Shown here: positions 8,244-17,522 of the stretch, in pieces | Numbering within the stretch: the stretch's first letter is position 1 | Layout of the letters: every line of letters starts with the position of its first letter | Source of the DNA: Stenotrophomonas chelatiphaga | GTDB lineage: Bacteria; Pseudomonadota; Gammaproteobacteria; Xanthomonadales; Xanthomonadaceae | Length of the DNA stretch: 64,000 bases | Assembly (NCBI RefSeq): GCF_001431535.1 | Contig: NZ_LDJK01000060.1 | Coordinates: forward strand, 1 to 64,000 | Reading direction: 5' to 3' | Notes under the pieces: generated by a model | What the model was told of the DNA's origin: nothing | The model's input: only the letters and a program-made list of their open reading frames with translations | Database searches by the model: none | Position numbers and translations under genes: made by a program

Positions 8244-9269
8244 ATGAACCAGTGGTACTTCCATGTCCCCGGCCAGGCCGACCGCGTCGGCCCCTTTGAC
8301 GACCAGGCCGCACGCCACTTCGCCCAGGGCAATCCGCGCGCGCTGGCCTGGTGCCAGGGCATGAGCGGCTGGATGGCGATCGGCGAGGTACCCGAACTGC
8401 GCAGCGAGGCCCCCGGCATGTCCAGCGCACCTCCGCCGGTGCCTGGCCACGGCGCGCGCAGCCAGCGCGCGGACGACATCGATTTCCGCATCGTCGGCCA
8501 TGAAATGCAGTTCGTGGAGATCGAGCTGGACCCGGGCGAGAGCGCCATCGCCGAAGCCGGCGCGCTGATGTTCAAGGATTCGGCGGTGCAGATGGATACC
8601 GTGTTCGGCGACGGCTCGCACAGTGGCCAGGGCGGCGGTTTCATGGACAAGCTGATGTCGGCCGGCAAGCGCGTGCTGACCGGCGAGAGCCTGTTCGCCA
8701 CCCTGTACACCCACACCGGCCACGGCAAGGCCAAGGTCGCCTTCGCCGCGCCCTACCCCGGCACGGTGCTGCCGATGAAGCTGGACGAACACGGCGGGCG
8801 GCTGATCTGCCAGAAGGACAGCTTCCTGGCCGGCGCGCGCGGAGTGCAGATCGGCGTGCAGTTCCAGCGCAAGATCATGACCGGCCTGTTCGGCGGCGAA
8901 GGCTTCATCATGCAGAAGCTGGAAGGCGACGGCTGGGTGTTCATCCACGCCGGTGGCTGCGTGGTCGAGCGCGAGCTGGCCGCCGGCGAGCGGCTGGACG
9001 TGGATACCGGCTGCGTGGTCGCCTACCACGCCAGCGTGGACATGGACGTGCGCCGGGTAGCAGGCATCAAGAGCATGGTGTTCGGCGGCGAAGGCGTGTT
9101 CCTGGCGACCCTGACCGGCCCCGGCAAGGTCTGGCTGCAGTCGCTGCCGTTCTCGCGCCTGGCCGGCCGGATGTGGATGGCCGCGCCGCAGGGCGGCGGC
9201 CAGAACCGCGGCGAAGGCTCGGTGCTGGGCGGCCTGGGCCGGATGCTGGACGGCGACAACCGCTTCTGA
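8244..9269 (+). CDS. AIM24/TIGR00266-family protein with N-terminal GYF_2-like domain
   Basis: 341 residues. Residues 1-55 (WYFHVPGQADRVGPFDDQAA...) resemble a GYF_2 module, a small fold that binds proline-rich partners. Residues from about 75 on match the AIM24 family (EIELDPGESAIAEAGALMF, MVFGGEGVFLATLTGPG). The family forms beta-rich cytoplasmic assemblies in bacteria, with no agreed function. The protein ends in a Gly-rich tail. It stands alone, bounded by a receptor gene on the other strand and a GTAG repeat downstream. Confidence 0.8.
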   Translation: MNQWYFHVPGQADRVGPFDDQAARHFAQGNPRALAWCQGMSGWMAIGEVPELRSEAPGMSSAPPPVPGHGARSQRADDIDFRIVGHEMQFVEIELDPGESAIAEAGALMFKDSAVQMDTVFGDGSHSGQGGGFMDKLMSAGKRVLTGESLFATLYTHTGHGKAKVAFAAPYPGTVLPMKLDEHGGRLICQKDSFLAGARGVQIGVQFQRKIMTGLFGGEGFIMQKLEGDGWVFIHAGGCVVERELAAGERLDVDTGCVVAYHASVDMDVRRVAGIKSMVFGGEGVFLATLTGPGKVWLQSLPFSRLAGRMWMAAPQGGGQNRGEGSVLGGLGRMLDGDNRF

Positions 9270-9294
9270 GGGCGGTGGCGCCCGCGGGCGCACG

Positions 9295-9329
9295 GTAGTG
9301 ACGGCCGCTGGCCGTCAGGCCGTCACTAC
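9295..9329. repeat. GTAG-headed palindromic REP element
   Basis: GTAGTGACGGCC at 9295-9306 pairs with GGCCGTCACTAC at 9318-9329, with an inner CTGGCC segment. It lies between two tandem genes and has the GTAG head typical of Stenotrophomonas SMAG repeats. Confidence 0.85.
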
Positions 9330-9414
9330 CGGCTGAATGCGTGCAGGAGATCGACCGCCAGCGGCCACCGCGACCGGCTATGCTGGCGCCCTTTCCTGCT
9401 GCGTCTGCCTGCCG

Positions 9415-10407
9415 ATGAGCCTGTCCCGCACCCGTGTGATGCTGTCCGTTGCCCTGCTCGGCCTGCTGGCCGGTTGTGGCGGGGAGAACGCCCGCCCCAC
9501 TCCGCCGCCTGCGCCCACCGTGGTGCAGCCCGCCAAGCCGGTGAAGATCGGCATCGCCCTCGGCGGCGGCGCGGCCAAGGGCTTCGCCCATATCGGCGTG
9601 ATCAAGATGCTGGAAGCCAACGGCTTCGAGCCGGTGGTGGTGTCCGGTACCAGCGCCGGCAGCGTGGTCGGTGCGCTGTACGCCAGCGGCATGGATGCGT
9701 TCGAGATGCAGACCAAGGCGGTGGCGCTGGACGAAGCCAGCATCCGCGACGTGCGGCTGTTCTCCGGCGGACTGGTACAGGGCCAGAAGCTGCAGGACTA
9801 CGTCAACCAGCAGGTCGGCAACAAGCCGGGGGAGCGCCTGCGCAAGCCGTTCGCGGCGGTGGCCACCAACCTGGAAACCGGCGAGCGCGCGGTGTTCGTG
9901 CGCGGCAACGTCGGCCAGGCGGTGCGTGCCTCCAGCAGCATCCCGGGGGTGTTCGAACCGGTGAAGATCGGCCAGAACAATTACGTCGATGGCGGCGTGG
10001 TCAGCCCGGTGCCGGTGGACGCGGCGCGCCAGCTGGGCGCCGAGTTCGTCATCGCCGTGGATATTTCCAGCAAGGCCAGCGGTCGTACGCCGACCGGCAT
10101 GCTGGGCATCGTCAACCAGTCCATCGCGATCATGGGCCAGCGCCTGGGCGAACAGGAACTGGCACGCGCGGACATCATCATCCGGCCCCGCGTGCTGGAT
10201 ATCGGCGCATCCGATTTCAGCCAGCGCGGCAAGGCGATCCTGGAAGGCGAGAAGGCCGCGATGGCGGCCATGCCGCAGATCCGCGCGAAGATCGAGCAGA
10301 TCCAGCGCGCGCGCGCCGCCGCCCTGCTGCCGCCGCCGCCGCCCAAGCCGAAGTGCGAGGAGCCGTCGCGCGTGGGCCGGCTGATGGGTCGCAAGGCCGA
10401 CTGCTGA
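9415..10407 (+). CDS. Patatin-like phospholipase lipoprotein
   Basis: 330 residues. The signal ends in a lipobox (LLAGC, Cys21). The patatin fold is clear: glycine-rich oxyanion loop GGGAAKGFAHIG (50-61), nucleophile GTSAG (Ser80) and the DGG dyad motif (Asp192). This is the RssA-like branch of the family, serine lipid acyl hydrolases with a Ser-Asp dyad. A Pro-rich linker after the lipid anchor and a Pro/Lys-rich C-terminal tail with a Cys are unusual additions. The start at 9415 is chosen because the signal peptide begins there. Confidence 0.85.
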   Translation: MSLSRTRVMLSVALLGLLAGCGGENARPTPPPAPTVVQPAKPVKIGIALGGGAAKGFAHIGVIKMLEANGFEPVVVSGTSAGSVVGALYASGMDAFEMQTKAVALDEASIRDVRLFSGGLVQGQKLQDYVNQQVGNKPGERLRKPFAAVATNLETGERAVFVRGNVGQAVRASSSIPGVFEPVKIGQNNYVDGGVVSPVPVDAARQLGAEFVIAVDISSKASGRTPTGMLGIVNQSIAIMGQRLGEQELARADIIIRPRVLDIGASDFSQRGKAILEGEKAAMAAMPQIRAKIEQIQRARAAALLPPPPPKPKCEEPSRVGRLMGRKADC

Positions 10408-10415
10408 CCACACCG

Positions 10416-10543
10416 GTAGTGACGGCCGCTGGCCGTCATGCCGCGCGCCCCTGTGCTTGTGGGTGACGACCGCTGGTAGTGACGGCCGCTGGCCGTCATG
10501 CGGTGCGCCCCTGCGCTGGTGGGTGACGACCGTTGGTCGTCAC
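10416..10543. repeat. Cluster of three REP hairpins
   Basis: Two near-identical GTAGTGACGGCCGCTGGCC units (10416-10438 and 10476-10498) are followed by a GTGACGACC/GGTCGTCAC hairpin (10523-10543). The spacing of about 60 bases and similar flanks (GCGCCCCTG...GGTGACGACCG) suggest local duplication of a 60-base unit. The cluster fills the gap between two convergent genes and probably terminates or stabilises both transcripts. The rest of the gap, to 10687, shows nothing further. Confidence 0.85.
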
Positions 10544-10687
10544 GCGGTGGCCCCGCCGCTGCGCTCGCCGAGCACGGCTATGCCGATCGTCCTGACCGTC
10601 ACCCTGCGGGTCGTCGCAAGCGACGTTGGCAGCGGCTCCTGCCACTGCCTTCGGCGCTACCGTGTTACATCCCTCACGACCTGATCG

Positions 10688-12709
10688 TCACCGCTTTACA
10701 TGCCCGGCGGCGCGGCGCTTTTCCATGCGCCGGGTTTCCAGCGTTTCTGCATGGCGCTGCGCGCTCAGCTGCAGCTGTTCCATCGCATCGCCCGGCAGCC
10801 ACAGCTGCTGGCTGCCACGGGTCAGCGCCAGGTAGGCCGCGCGCACCGGGCTGTGCGCCTGGCGGGTCTCGTAGCCGGTGATGAAACAGCACGCCGACAT
10901 CGCCACCCGGTCGAACTGCAGGTTCTTGGCATGCTGGGCCAGGCACAGCGTGATGCCTGCATCCTGCGCGGGCACCAGCGCCGCCAGCAGCTGCTCCAGC
11001 GCGGTTGCATCGAATCCCCCCGAAAACAGCGCCGGGATATCGCCCTGCCCGCGCTGCTCGCAGGCGTCCACGAAGGCCTCCCAGCGCCGGCTCGACTCGC
11101 CCCGGCCGACGCTGCGCCAGGCATCGATCGGCGCCTGCGCTTCTTTCTGCAGCAGGCGCAGCGAAGCCGGATGCACATGCACCCGCGCCCCCTGCGCGAC
11201 CAGCAGGTGCGCTTCCTGTAGCAGCCGCCACAGGCTCCCGTACAGACGTGCACCGGACTGCGGTACCTGCGACCACGCGGCATACCGGCGCACGCCGGTG
11301 GCGCGGTCGCTGGCGCCCATGAAGCGTTCGCTGGACGCACCGATGTCATCCAGCGCCAGTGACTGGTTGACCAGGCCATCCACCTGGCTGCCCTGGCGCA
11401 CCGATTGACTCATTTCCAGCACCTTGGCGCTCGACCAGCGCGATGCGCGCCCGACCAGCCGCTGGTGCGGATCGCCCAGGCTGACCACGCCGGGCGCATG
11501 CCGTGCCAGCACCTGCTTCCAGGCCGGACTCAGTTCGTGGGCCTCATCGACCAGCAGCATGCCCAGCCCGACCGGCGGCGCCACGCCCTGCAGTTCCAGC
11601 CATTTGCCGAGGTGGCCGGTATTGAGGCTGAGGCAACCGCCCTTCTGCACGCCGGCATCGAACATGCAGCGCCAGACGTGCTCGGCGGCCGCCACATAGG
11701 GCGCCGCGTCGAGCATGGCCCAGGGCAGCGAACGGTCGAAATGCGCGGCCTGCAGCGTCGGCGATGACGACGCACACCACCGGTTGATGCCCTCCAGGGC
11801 CGTCATCAGCACCTGCTCGGGCACGCGCTGGCCGATGCCCTGCAGGCCGATCCGGCGGGTGATTTCCCAGGCCGGGACCGTGCTCAGCCGGTAGGTCGGC
11901 ACGAAGCCGTTGCCGCGGCCGCTGCGGGCGGCCTGCTGCACCATCAGGTTGGCCAGTTCGATCTGGGTCAGCAGCCGCGTGCCGGACTCCGCGGGCAACC
12001 GCGGGCGGAAGGCTTCGACCTGGCCACGCGACGGCGCGATGTAGGTATAGCGGCCGGGCCGGGCCTCCATCAACGCCAGCACCAGGTGGCTTTTCCCGGT
12101 ACCGGCGTAGGCGTCCAGGTCGATCAGTTCATCCGGGTTGGCGGCGATGGCACGCAGCACGCGCGCCTGTTCGCTGGTGAACAGCCCGTTGCGCTCGATC
12201 GCCCCGGTGGCACGCGGCGGCGCCTGGTCCGGGTCCGGTTCGGGATCGCCCGCTTCGTCCTCGTCGTCAGGCGCGGCGGTGGCCGGGTAACGGATCGTGT
12301 GCTCGGCCAGGGTGACCTGGCAGGCGGCCTGGAAGTCCGCGCCGGGATACGCATCGGGCGAAGCGGCGAGGAAGCGCTCGACGGCTTCGTCCGGTGCCAG
12401 CAGCACGCCGTGCATGGCCAGGTCGGCCAGCCACGCATCCAGCGCCGGCTGCCCTTCGCCGCCACTACCCGCCAACTGGGCGATGACCGCACTGCCGTCT
12501 CCAGCGGCGAACAGCGCGCACGCATCGTGCAGCAGGCGTTCCAGCTGCGCCGCGGGATAGGCGTGCAGGCGGCACAGCTGCGCGGCGAACAGGCCGGCCT
12601 GTTCCAGCGGCGTCGCCGGCGGCGTGCCACGGCCCAGGTGCTGCGCCAGCGTCCGCCGCCGCAGTGGCAGGAAATGGGTGGTGTCGGTAATGGGCGCGGT
12701 GTCGGGCAT
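10688..12709 (-). CDS. Superfamily 1 DNA helicase-like ATPase
   Basis: 673 residues. A helical, Ala-rich N-terminal region (1-150) and an acidic linker (about 146-162) precede an SF1 core: Q-motif-like LFTSEQARVL (176-185), Walker A AGTGKS (202-207), Walker B LLVDEAHEL (385-393), motif III LGDPHQRL (411-418), a motif V-like segment AKNLQFDRVAM and motif VI-like YLALTRGSQQLWL near the C terminus. This is the UvrD/FBH1-like arrangement. The N-terminal 150 residues match nothing I recognise and may set a special role. It stands alone, with no nuclease or partner gene next to it. Confidence 0.72.
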   Translation of the reverse strand: MPDTAPITDTTHFLPLRRRTLAQHLGRGTPPATPLEQAGLFAAQLCRLHAYPAAQLERLLHDACALFAAGDGSAVIAQLAGSGGEGQPALDAWLADLAMHGVLLAPDEAVERFLAASPDAYPGADFQAACQVTLAEHTIRYPATAAPDDEDEAGDPEPDPDQAPPRATGAIERNGLFTSEQARVLRAIAANPDELIDLDAYAGTGKSHLVLALMEARPGRYTYIAPSRGQVEAFRPRLPAESGTRLLTQIELANLMVQQAARSGRGNGFVPTYRLSTVPAWEITRRIGLQGIGQRVPEQVLMTALEGINRWCASSSPTLQAAHFDRSLPWAMLDAAPYVAAAEHVWRCMFDAGVQKGGCLSLNTGHLGKWLELQGVAPPVGLGMLLVDEAHELSPAWKQVLARHAPGVVSLGDPHQRLVGRASRWSSAKVLEMSQSVRQGSQVDGLVNQSLALDDIGASSERFMGASDRATGVRRYAAWSQVPQSGARLYGSLWRLLQEAHLLVAQGARVHVHPASLRLLQKEAQAPIDAWRSVGRGESSRRWEAFVDACEQRGQGDIPALFSGGFDATALEQLLAALVPAQDAGITLCLAQHAKNLQFDRVAMSACCFITGYETRQAHSPVRAAYLALTRGSQQLWLPGDAMEQLQLSAQRHAETLETRRMEKRRAAGHVKR

Positions 12710-12804
12710 GTCGATGATCGAAAAAAGTGCTGCAGCCAGCGCCCCGGTTCGACGCTACCGCTGGCGACGATGCTCGGCTACCGCATGGCTGCCGTCAAAC
12801 CGGT

Positions 12805-13290
12805 TCACCCACCCAGCTGCGACAACGGCAGGGCGCGGAAGGGTTTCACGGTGCGCAGCACGAAGCTGGAGTTGACGTCGGCCACGCCGGAGGCATTGAG
12901 CAGCTTGTCCAGCAGGAAGCTGGAGAAATGCTCCAGGTCGCGGACGTAGATCTGCAGCAGGTAGTCCATGTCGCCGGTGAGCGCATGGCAGGCCACCACT
13001 TCGTCCCATTCCAGCACGCTGTCGGCGAACCGCGCGATGGCCGCCTGGTCATGCTTTTCCAGCTGCACGCGCACGAAGGCCTGCAGCCCCAGGCCGATGT
13101 GCTTCGGCTCCAGCCGCGCCCCATAGCCGGCGATCACGCCCTCGCCTTCCAGCCGCTGCAGGCGGCGCAGGCAGGCCGAAGGAGACAGGTTCACCCGCGT
13201 CGCCAGTTCGGCATTGGTGGCGCGGCCATCACGCTGGATCTCGGCCAGGAGGCGTAGATCCGTGCGGTCGAACTGGACTTCACCTGCCAT
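12805..13290 (-). CDS. Lrp/AsnC-family transcriptional regulator
   Basis: 161 residues. The N-terminal helix-turn-helix (FDRTDLRLLAEIQRDGRATN...LSPSACLRRLQRLE) is followed by the C-terminal RAM ligand-binding domain (HALTGDMDYLLQIYV). The start at 13290 is where the family sequence begins. It is divergent from phhA with 124 bases between start codons. By position it should control phenylalanine hydroxylation in response to an aromatic amino acid and its own expression. Repeated GCAAC half-sites in the shared region support this. That is inference from context. Confidence 0.85.
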   Translation of the reverse strand: MAGEVQFDRTDLRLLAEIQRDGRATNAELATRVNLSPSACLRRLQRLEGEGVIAGYGARLEPKHIGLGLQAFVRVQLEKHDQAAIARFADSVLEWDEVVACHALTGDMDYLLQIYVRDLEHFSSFLLDKLLNASGVADVNSSFVLRTVKPFRALPLSQLGG

Positions 13291-13314
13291 TGCTGCCTCG
13301 CAACACGGGATGGA

Positions 13315-13329
13315 CGCAACGATATTGCG
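13315..13329. promoter_or_regulatory. Candidate AsnC-type operator 1
   Basis: CGCAA-CGATA-TTGCG is a perfect 5-base-arm palindrome, 25 bases upstream of the AsnC-type regulator start and about 85 before phhA. Lrp/AsnC proteins bind several such short palindromes as oligomers. Confidence 0.5.
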
Positions 13330-13355
13330 CCAGCAGGCCCTCAACACGCAACTTT

Positions 13356-13368
13356 GCAACCCTGTTGC
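13356..13368. promoter_or_regulatory. Candidate AsnC-type operator 2
   Basis: GCAAC-CCT-GTTGC, a perfect palindrome sharing the GCAA/TTGC half-site with the element 40 bases away, about four helical turns. A further GCAAC lies at 13301 in the pattern CGCAAC. It is 47 bases before the phhA start. Confidence 0.5.
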
Positions 13369-13414
13369 GCGATCCCTGCCCTAGCATCGACAGACACCCG
13401 AATGGAGCCCTCCC

Positions 13415-14308
13415 ATGGACCAGACCACTCCCCGCCGCGTCGAGCACCAGCAGACCGACAAGGGCTATGTGCCGGTCTATACCACCGCCGTGGTGGAACA
13501 GCCGTGGGACAGCTACAGCGCCGACGACCACGCGACCTGGAGCACCCTGTTCAAGCGCCAGCGCGACCTGCTGAACGGACGCGCCTGCCAGGAGTTCCTG
13601 GATGCGCAGGACGCCATGGGCATGAGCGCGGACAGGATCCCGCGCTTCGAGCAGCTCAACGAGGCACTGGCGGCGGCCACCGGCTGGACCCTGGTCGGCG
13701 TGGAAGGGCTGCTGCCGGAACTGGATTTCTTCGATCACCTGGCCAACCGGCGCTTCCCGGTGACGTGGTGGATCCGCCGGCCCGACCAGATCGATTACAT
13801 CGCCGAACCGGACATGTTCCATGACCTGTTCGGTCACGTGCCGCTGCTGATGAACCCGGTGTTCGCCGATTACATGGAAGCCTACGGACGCGGCGGCGTG
13901 AAAGCCCATGCGCTGGGCCCGGACGCGTTGCAGAACCTGACCCGGCTGTACTGGTACACGGTCGAATTCGGCCTGATCAACACCGCCGATGGACTGCGCA
14001 TCTACGGCGCCGGCATCGTGTCGTCGAAGGGCGAATCGCTGTACTCGCTGGAGTCGCCGGCACCGAACCGGATCGGCTTCGACCTGGAACGCATCATGCG
14101 CACGCGGTACCGCATCGATACCTTCCAGAAGACCTACTTCGTCATCGACAGCTTCGAACAGCTGATGCAGGCCACCGCACCGGACTTCACCCCGATCTAC
14201 GCCAGCCTGGCGGACCAGCCGCAGCTGCCGGCCGGCGAGGTGCAGGCGGACGACCGCGTGTTCCAGCGCGGCACCGGCGCAGGCTGGGCGACCGGCGGCG
14301 ACGTCTGA
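13415..14308 (+). CDS. phhA: Phenylalanine 4-monooxygenase
   Basis: 297 residues, the usual bacterial length. It hydroxylates L-phenylalanine to L-tyrosine with molecular oxygen and a tetrahydropterin cofactor. The iron facial triad is visible: His136 and His141 in FHDLFGHVPLL, and Glu184 in YWYTVEFGL. GAATGGAG before the ATG is a plausible ribosome binding site. No pterin carbinolamine dehydratase gene is adjacent. The divergent AsnC-type gene is the likely regulator. Confidence 0.95.
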   Translation: MDQTTPRRVEHQQTDKGYVPVYTTAVVEQPWDSYSADDHATWSTLFKRQRDLLNGRACQEFLDAQDAMGMSADRIPRFEQLNEALAAATGWTLVGVEGLLPELDFFDHLANRRFPVTWWIRRPDQIDYIAEPDMFHDLFGHVPLLMNPVFADYMEAYGRGGVKAHALGPDALQNLTRLYWYTVEFGLINTADGLRIYGAGIVSSKGESLYSLESPAPNRIGFDLERIMRTRYRIDTFQKTYFVIDSFEQLMQATAPDFTPIYASLADQPQLPAGEVQADDRVFQRGTGAGWATGGDV

Positions 14309-14334
14309 GTGGCGTGATCGTGCACTGCGCAGGG

Positions 14335-14351
14335 GGCGACCGTGGGTCGCC
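14335..14351. repeat. REP-type hairpin after phhA
   Basis: GGCGACC-GTG-GGTCGCC, seven-base perfect arms, related to the GACGACC/GGTCGTC hairpins elsewhere. It lies between the convergent ends of phhA and the esterase gene and is the only structure seen in that gap. Confidence 0.6.
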
Positions 14352-14443
14352 ACCGTGCCGGATCATGCGCGACTCCTGAAGGCCCGGAGCCTACGCAACG
14401 CTCGCCACCATGGGTCGGCGCTACCGGTCATCGGTCGGGGACG

Positions 14444-15574
14444 TCAGCGTGGATACGCCAGCAGCACCACCAGGTCCTCATCACCCAGCTGCTGCAGCGC
14501 ATGCATGCTGCCTGCGCGGGTCAGCAGCGCGTGGCCTGCGCGTACGTCATGCTGCTTCCCGTCCAGCACGTAACTGCCCTGCCCGCTGACGATGTAGTAG
14601 ATCTCGTCCTTGTGCTGCGGGTGCAGGCCGATGCCGGCGCCCTTGCGCAGCACCCGCTTGCGCAGCACGAACGGCAGGCCTTCGGTATCGGCGAAGAACG
14701 GATACGCGGTGGTCGGGCCGGCGCCGCCATGGGGTCCTGGCTGCGTGCGTGCGATGGCATCTTCATGCACTACCTGCGAACCGAAGCGGTCAGGTTCCTT
14801 TGCCCGGCGGGAAATGGAATCCGACCCCTCCCGCTGCGTGCCGCCCACGTCACAGTCGATGTCACGCACCAGCGCCGGCTTCACTGTCGGCTGCAGTTCG
14901 GCCCAGTCGCGCAGCACCAGGCAGGCGACCGCATTCGCACCGGCCGTGCTGAAATGAGTGCCATCGGCCTTCTGCTGGTCCGGAACGAACAGGAAGTACG
15001 GCTTGGCGCCCTGCTCGCCCAGCGCGCGGATCCAGCGCGTGGAACGGTCGTTGAGGTCGATCAGCGCGATGTCCTCGCGCGCGGCCAGCTGCTTCATGGC
15101 CAGGGTGTAGACCCCATGCGTGTCCAGCAGCGAACCGAAGTCGTACAGCAGGCGTGCCACCGGGGTGACCAGTACCGGCGTGGCGCCCGTGTCGCGTGCC
15201 AGCTGCACGTAGCGCATCAGGAACGTGGCGTAGTCACCGGCAGGATCGGTGTAGCGCGTGGGGTCTTCGAACTTCGCATCGTTGTGGCCGAACTGGATCA
15301 GCAGCACATCGCCCTTGCGCAGCTCGCCGGCGATGGCGTCCAGCCGTCCTTCGGCGATGAAACTGCGCGTGCTGCGCCCTCCCTTGGCGTGGTTGCGCAC
15401 CTCGATGCGCGCCGGGTCCAGGTAGCTCTGCAGCATCTGCCCCCAGCCCGCCTGCGGCGCCCGCTCCGGCCCGTATTCGGCCGCCGTGGAATCCCCGGCA
15501 ATGAACACCCGCTGCGGCGCCGCGTGTGCGGTAATGCCGGTCAACAGCGAGAACAGCAGCATCAGGCGCAGCAT
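14444..15574 (-). CDS. Rhamnogalacturonan acetylesterase (SGNH/CE12-like) fused to a C-terminal cupin
   Basis: 376 residues with a signal peptide (cleaved near AHAA). The SGNH hydrolase domain (about 20-230) carries GDST (nucleophile Ser29), a GxxN-type GGRST, GHND (near 97) and the C-terminal DGTHFS Asp-His pair. This is the RhgT/CE12 pattern for enzymes that remove acetyl groups from rhamnogalacturonan. Residues about 300-376 form a cupin (GLHPQHKDEIYYIVSG, HDVRAGHALLTRAG, SMHAL). A linker of about 60 residues joins them. I know of no standard CE12 with this cupin; it could bind metal or sugar, or carry another activity. It is probably cotranscribed after kduI-kduD. Confidence 0.78.
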   Translation of the reverse strand: MLRLMLLFSLLTGITAHAAPQRVFIAGDSTAAEYGPERAPQAGWGQMLQSYLDPARIEVRNHAKGGRSTRSFIAEGRLDAIAGELRKGDVLLIQFGHNDAKFEDPTRYTDPAGDYATFLMRYVQLARDTGATPVLVTPVARLLYDFGSLLDTHGVYTLAMKQLAAREDIALIDLNDRSTRWIRALGEQGAKPYFLFVPDQQKADGTHFSTAGANAVACLVLRDWAELQPTVKPALVRDIDCDVGGTQREGSDSISRRAKEPDRFGSQVVHEDAIARTQPGPHGGAGPTTAYPFFADTEGLPFVLRKRVLRKGAGIGLHPQHKDEIYYIVSGQGSYVLDGKQHDVRAGHALLTRAGSMHALQQLGDEDLVVLLAYPR

Positions 15575-15600
15575 GGTCTGGCTCCTTGGCGTGCGTTACC

Positions 15601-15682
15601 GGCCAGGGCCGGCACTACCAGGATGAATCTGGAGGAGAGCCCCCTGGGTCAGATTGCCGGAGTGACGACCAACGGTCGTCAC
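15601..15682. repeat. Two REP-type hairpins
   Basis: GGCCAGGGCCGGCACTAC at 15601-15618 ends in CTAC, the reverse of a GTAG head. GTGACGACC-AAC-GGTCGTCAC (15662-15682) is a perfect nine-base-arm hairpin. Both lie between kduD and the esterase-cupin gene, and may separate or tune expression within the unit. Confidence 0.7.
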
Positions 15683-15698
15683 CCACACGGTTGGCGGA

Positions 15699-16454
15699 TT
15701 ACCGCGCCAGCCAACCCCCATCGACCGGCAGTACCGCGCCGTTGACGTAGTCCGACGCCGACGAGGCCAGGAACACCGCCGCACCGGCCAGGTCTTCCGG
15801 GTTGCCCCAGCGTGCGGCCGGAATGCGCTCCAGGATCGACTTGTTGCGATCTGCATCGGCGCGCAGGGCGGCGGTGTTGTCCGTCGCCATGTAACCCGGG
15901 GCGATCGCATTGACGTTGATGCCCTTGCCGGCCCATTCGTTGGCCAGCAGGCGGGTGATGCCGGCGATGCCGCTCTTGCTCGCGGTATAGGACGGCACGC
16001 GTACGCCGCCCTGGAAGGACAGCATCGAAGCGATGTTGATGATCTTGCCGTGGCCCTGGGCGATGAAATGCCGGCCGGCCGCCTGCGAAATGAAGAACGC
16101 GGACTTGATGTTGACGTTCATCACGTCGTCCCAGTCCTGCTCGGTGAAGTCGACCGCGTCGGCGCGACGGATCAGCCCGGCGTTGTTGACCAGGATATCC
16201 AGGCCACCGAGGCCTTCGATGGTTTCGCGCACCACGCGCTCGACCGGCTCGATGCTGACCAGGTTGGCTTCGATGGCCAGGCAGCGGCGGCCCAGCCCGG
16301 TGATCTTCGCCACGGTGTCGGTGGGCGGTGCGATGCCGGCCACGGCCACGTCGGCGCCTGCGGCAGCCAGTGCCACGGCGATACCCTGCCCCAGGCCGGT
16401 GTTGCCACCGGTGACCAGCGCGACCTTGCCTTCCAGACTGAACGGATTAGCCAT
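15699..16454 (-). CDS. kduD: 2-dehydro-3-deoxy-D-gluconate 5-dehydrogenase
   Basis: 251 residues, a classical short-chain dehydrogenase: cofactor loop TGGNTGLGQG (15-24), NNAG (90-93), catalytic Ser143, Tyr156 and Lys160 (YTASK). It reduces 2,5-diketo-3-deoxygluconate to KDG with NAD(P)H, the step after KduI in pectin-derived uronate breakdown. The start at 16454 has AAGGAA upstream. It follows kduI by 84 bases that contain a strong GC hairpin, so the two are likely one transcript with a processing or attenuation point between them. Confidence 0.93.
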   Translation of the reverse strand: MANPFSLEGKVALVTGGNTGLGQGIAVALAAAGADVAVAGIAPPTDTVAKITGLGRRCLAIEANLVSIEPVERVVRETIEGLGGLDILVNNAGLIRRADAVDFTEQDWDDVMNVNIKSAFFISQAAGRHFIAQGHGKIINIASMLSFQGGVRVPSYTASKSGIAGITRLLANEWAGKGINVNAIAPGYMATDNTAALRADADRNKSILERIPAARWGNPEDLAGAAVFLASSASDYVNGAVLPVDGGWLAR

Positions 16455-16501
16455 TGATGCATTCCTTGTGGATACGTGCGTTGGTCGCACGAGGGACGGA
16501 C

Positions 16502-16527
16502 CGCCGCCGGCGCGGCGGCCGGCGGCG
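16502..16527 (-). other. GC-rich stem-loop between kduI and kduD
   Basis: CGCCGCCGG pairs with CCGGCGGCG around an eight-base loop. No T run follows on the minus strand, so it is more likely a transcript-stabilising or attenuating hairpin than a full terminator. Confidence 0.45.
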
Positions 16528-16538
16528 TTGCTGATGCC

Positions 16539-17473
<935 letters not shown>

Positions 17474-17522
17474 TTTGCACCGCAAGGTGCCGTTCCGGCA
17501 TTGCGGGGCGGGGGTTTTCGGC

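Noticed and set aside
10416-10543. Regular repeat cluster considered as a CRISPR array
   Set aside because: Only three units of two types, no unique spacers of constant length, and they match the dispersed REP hairpins.
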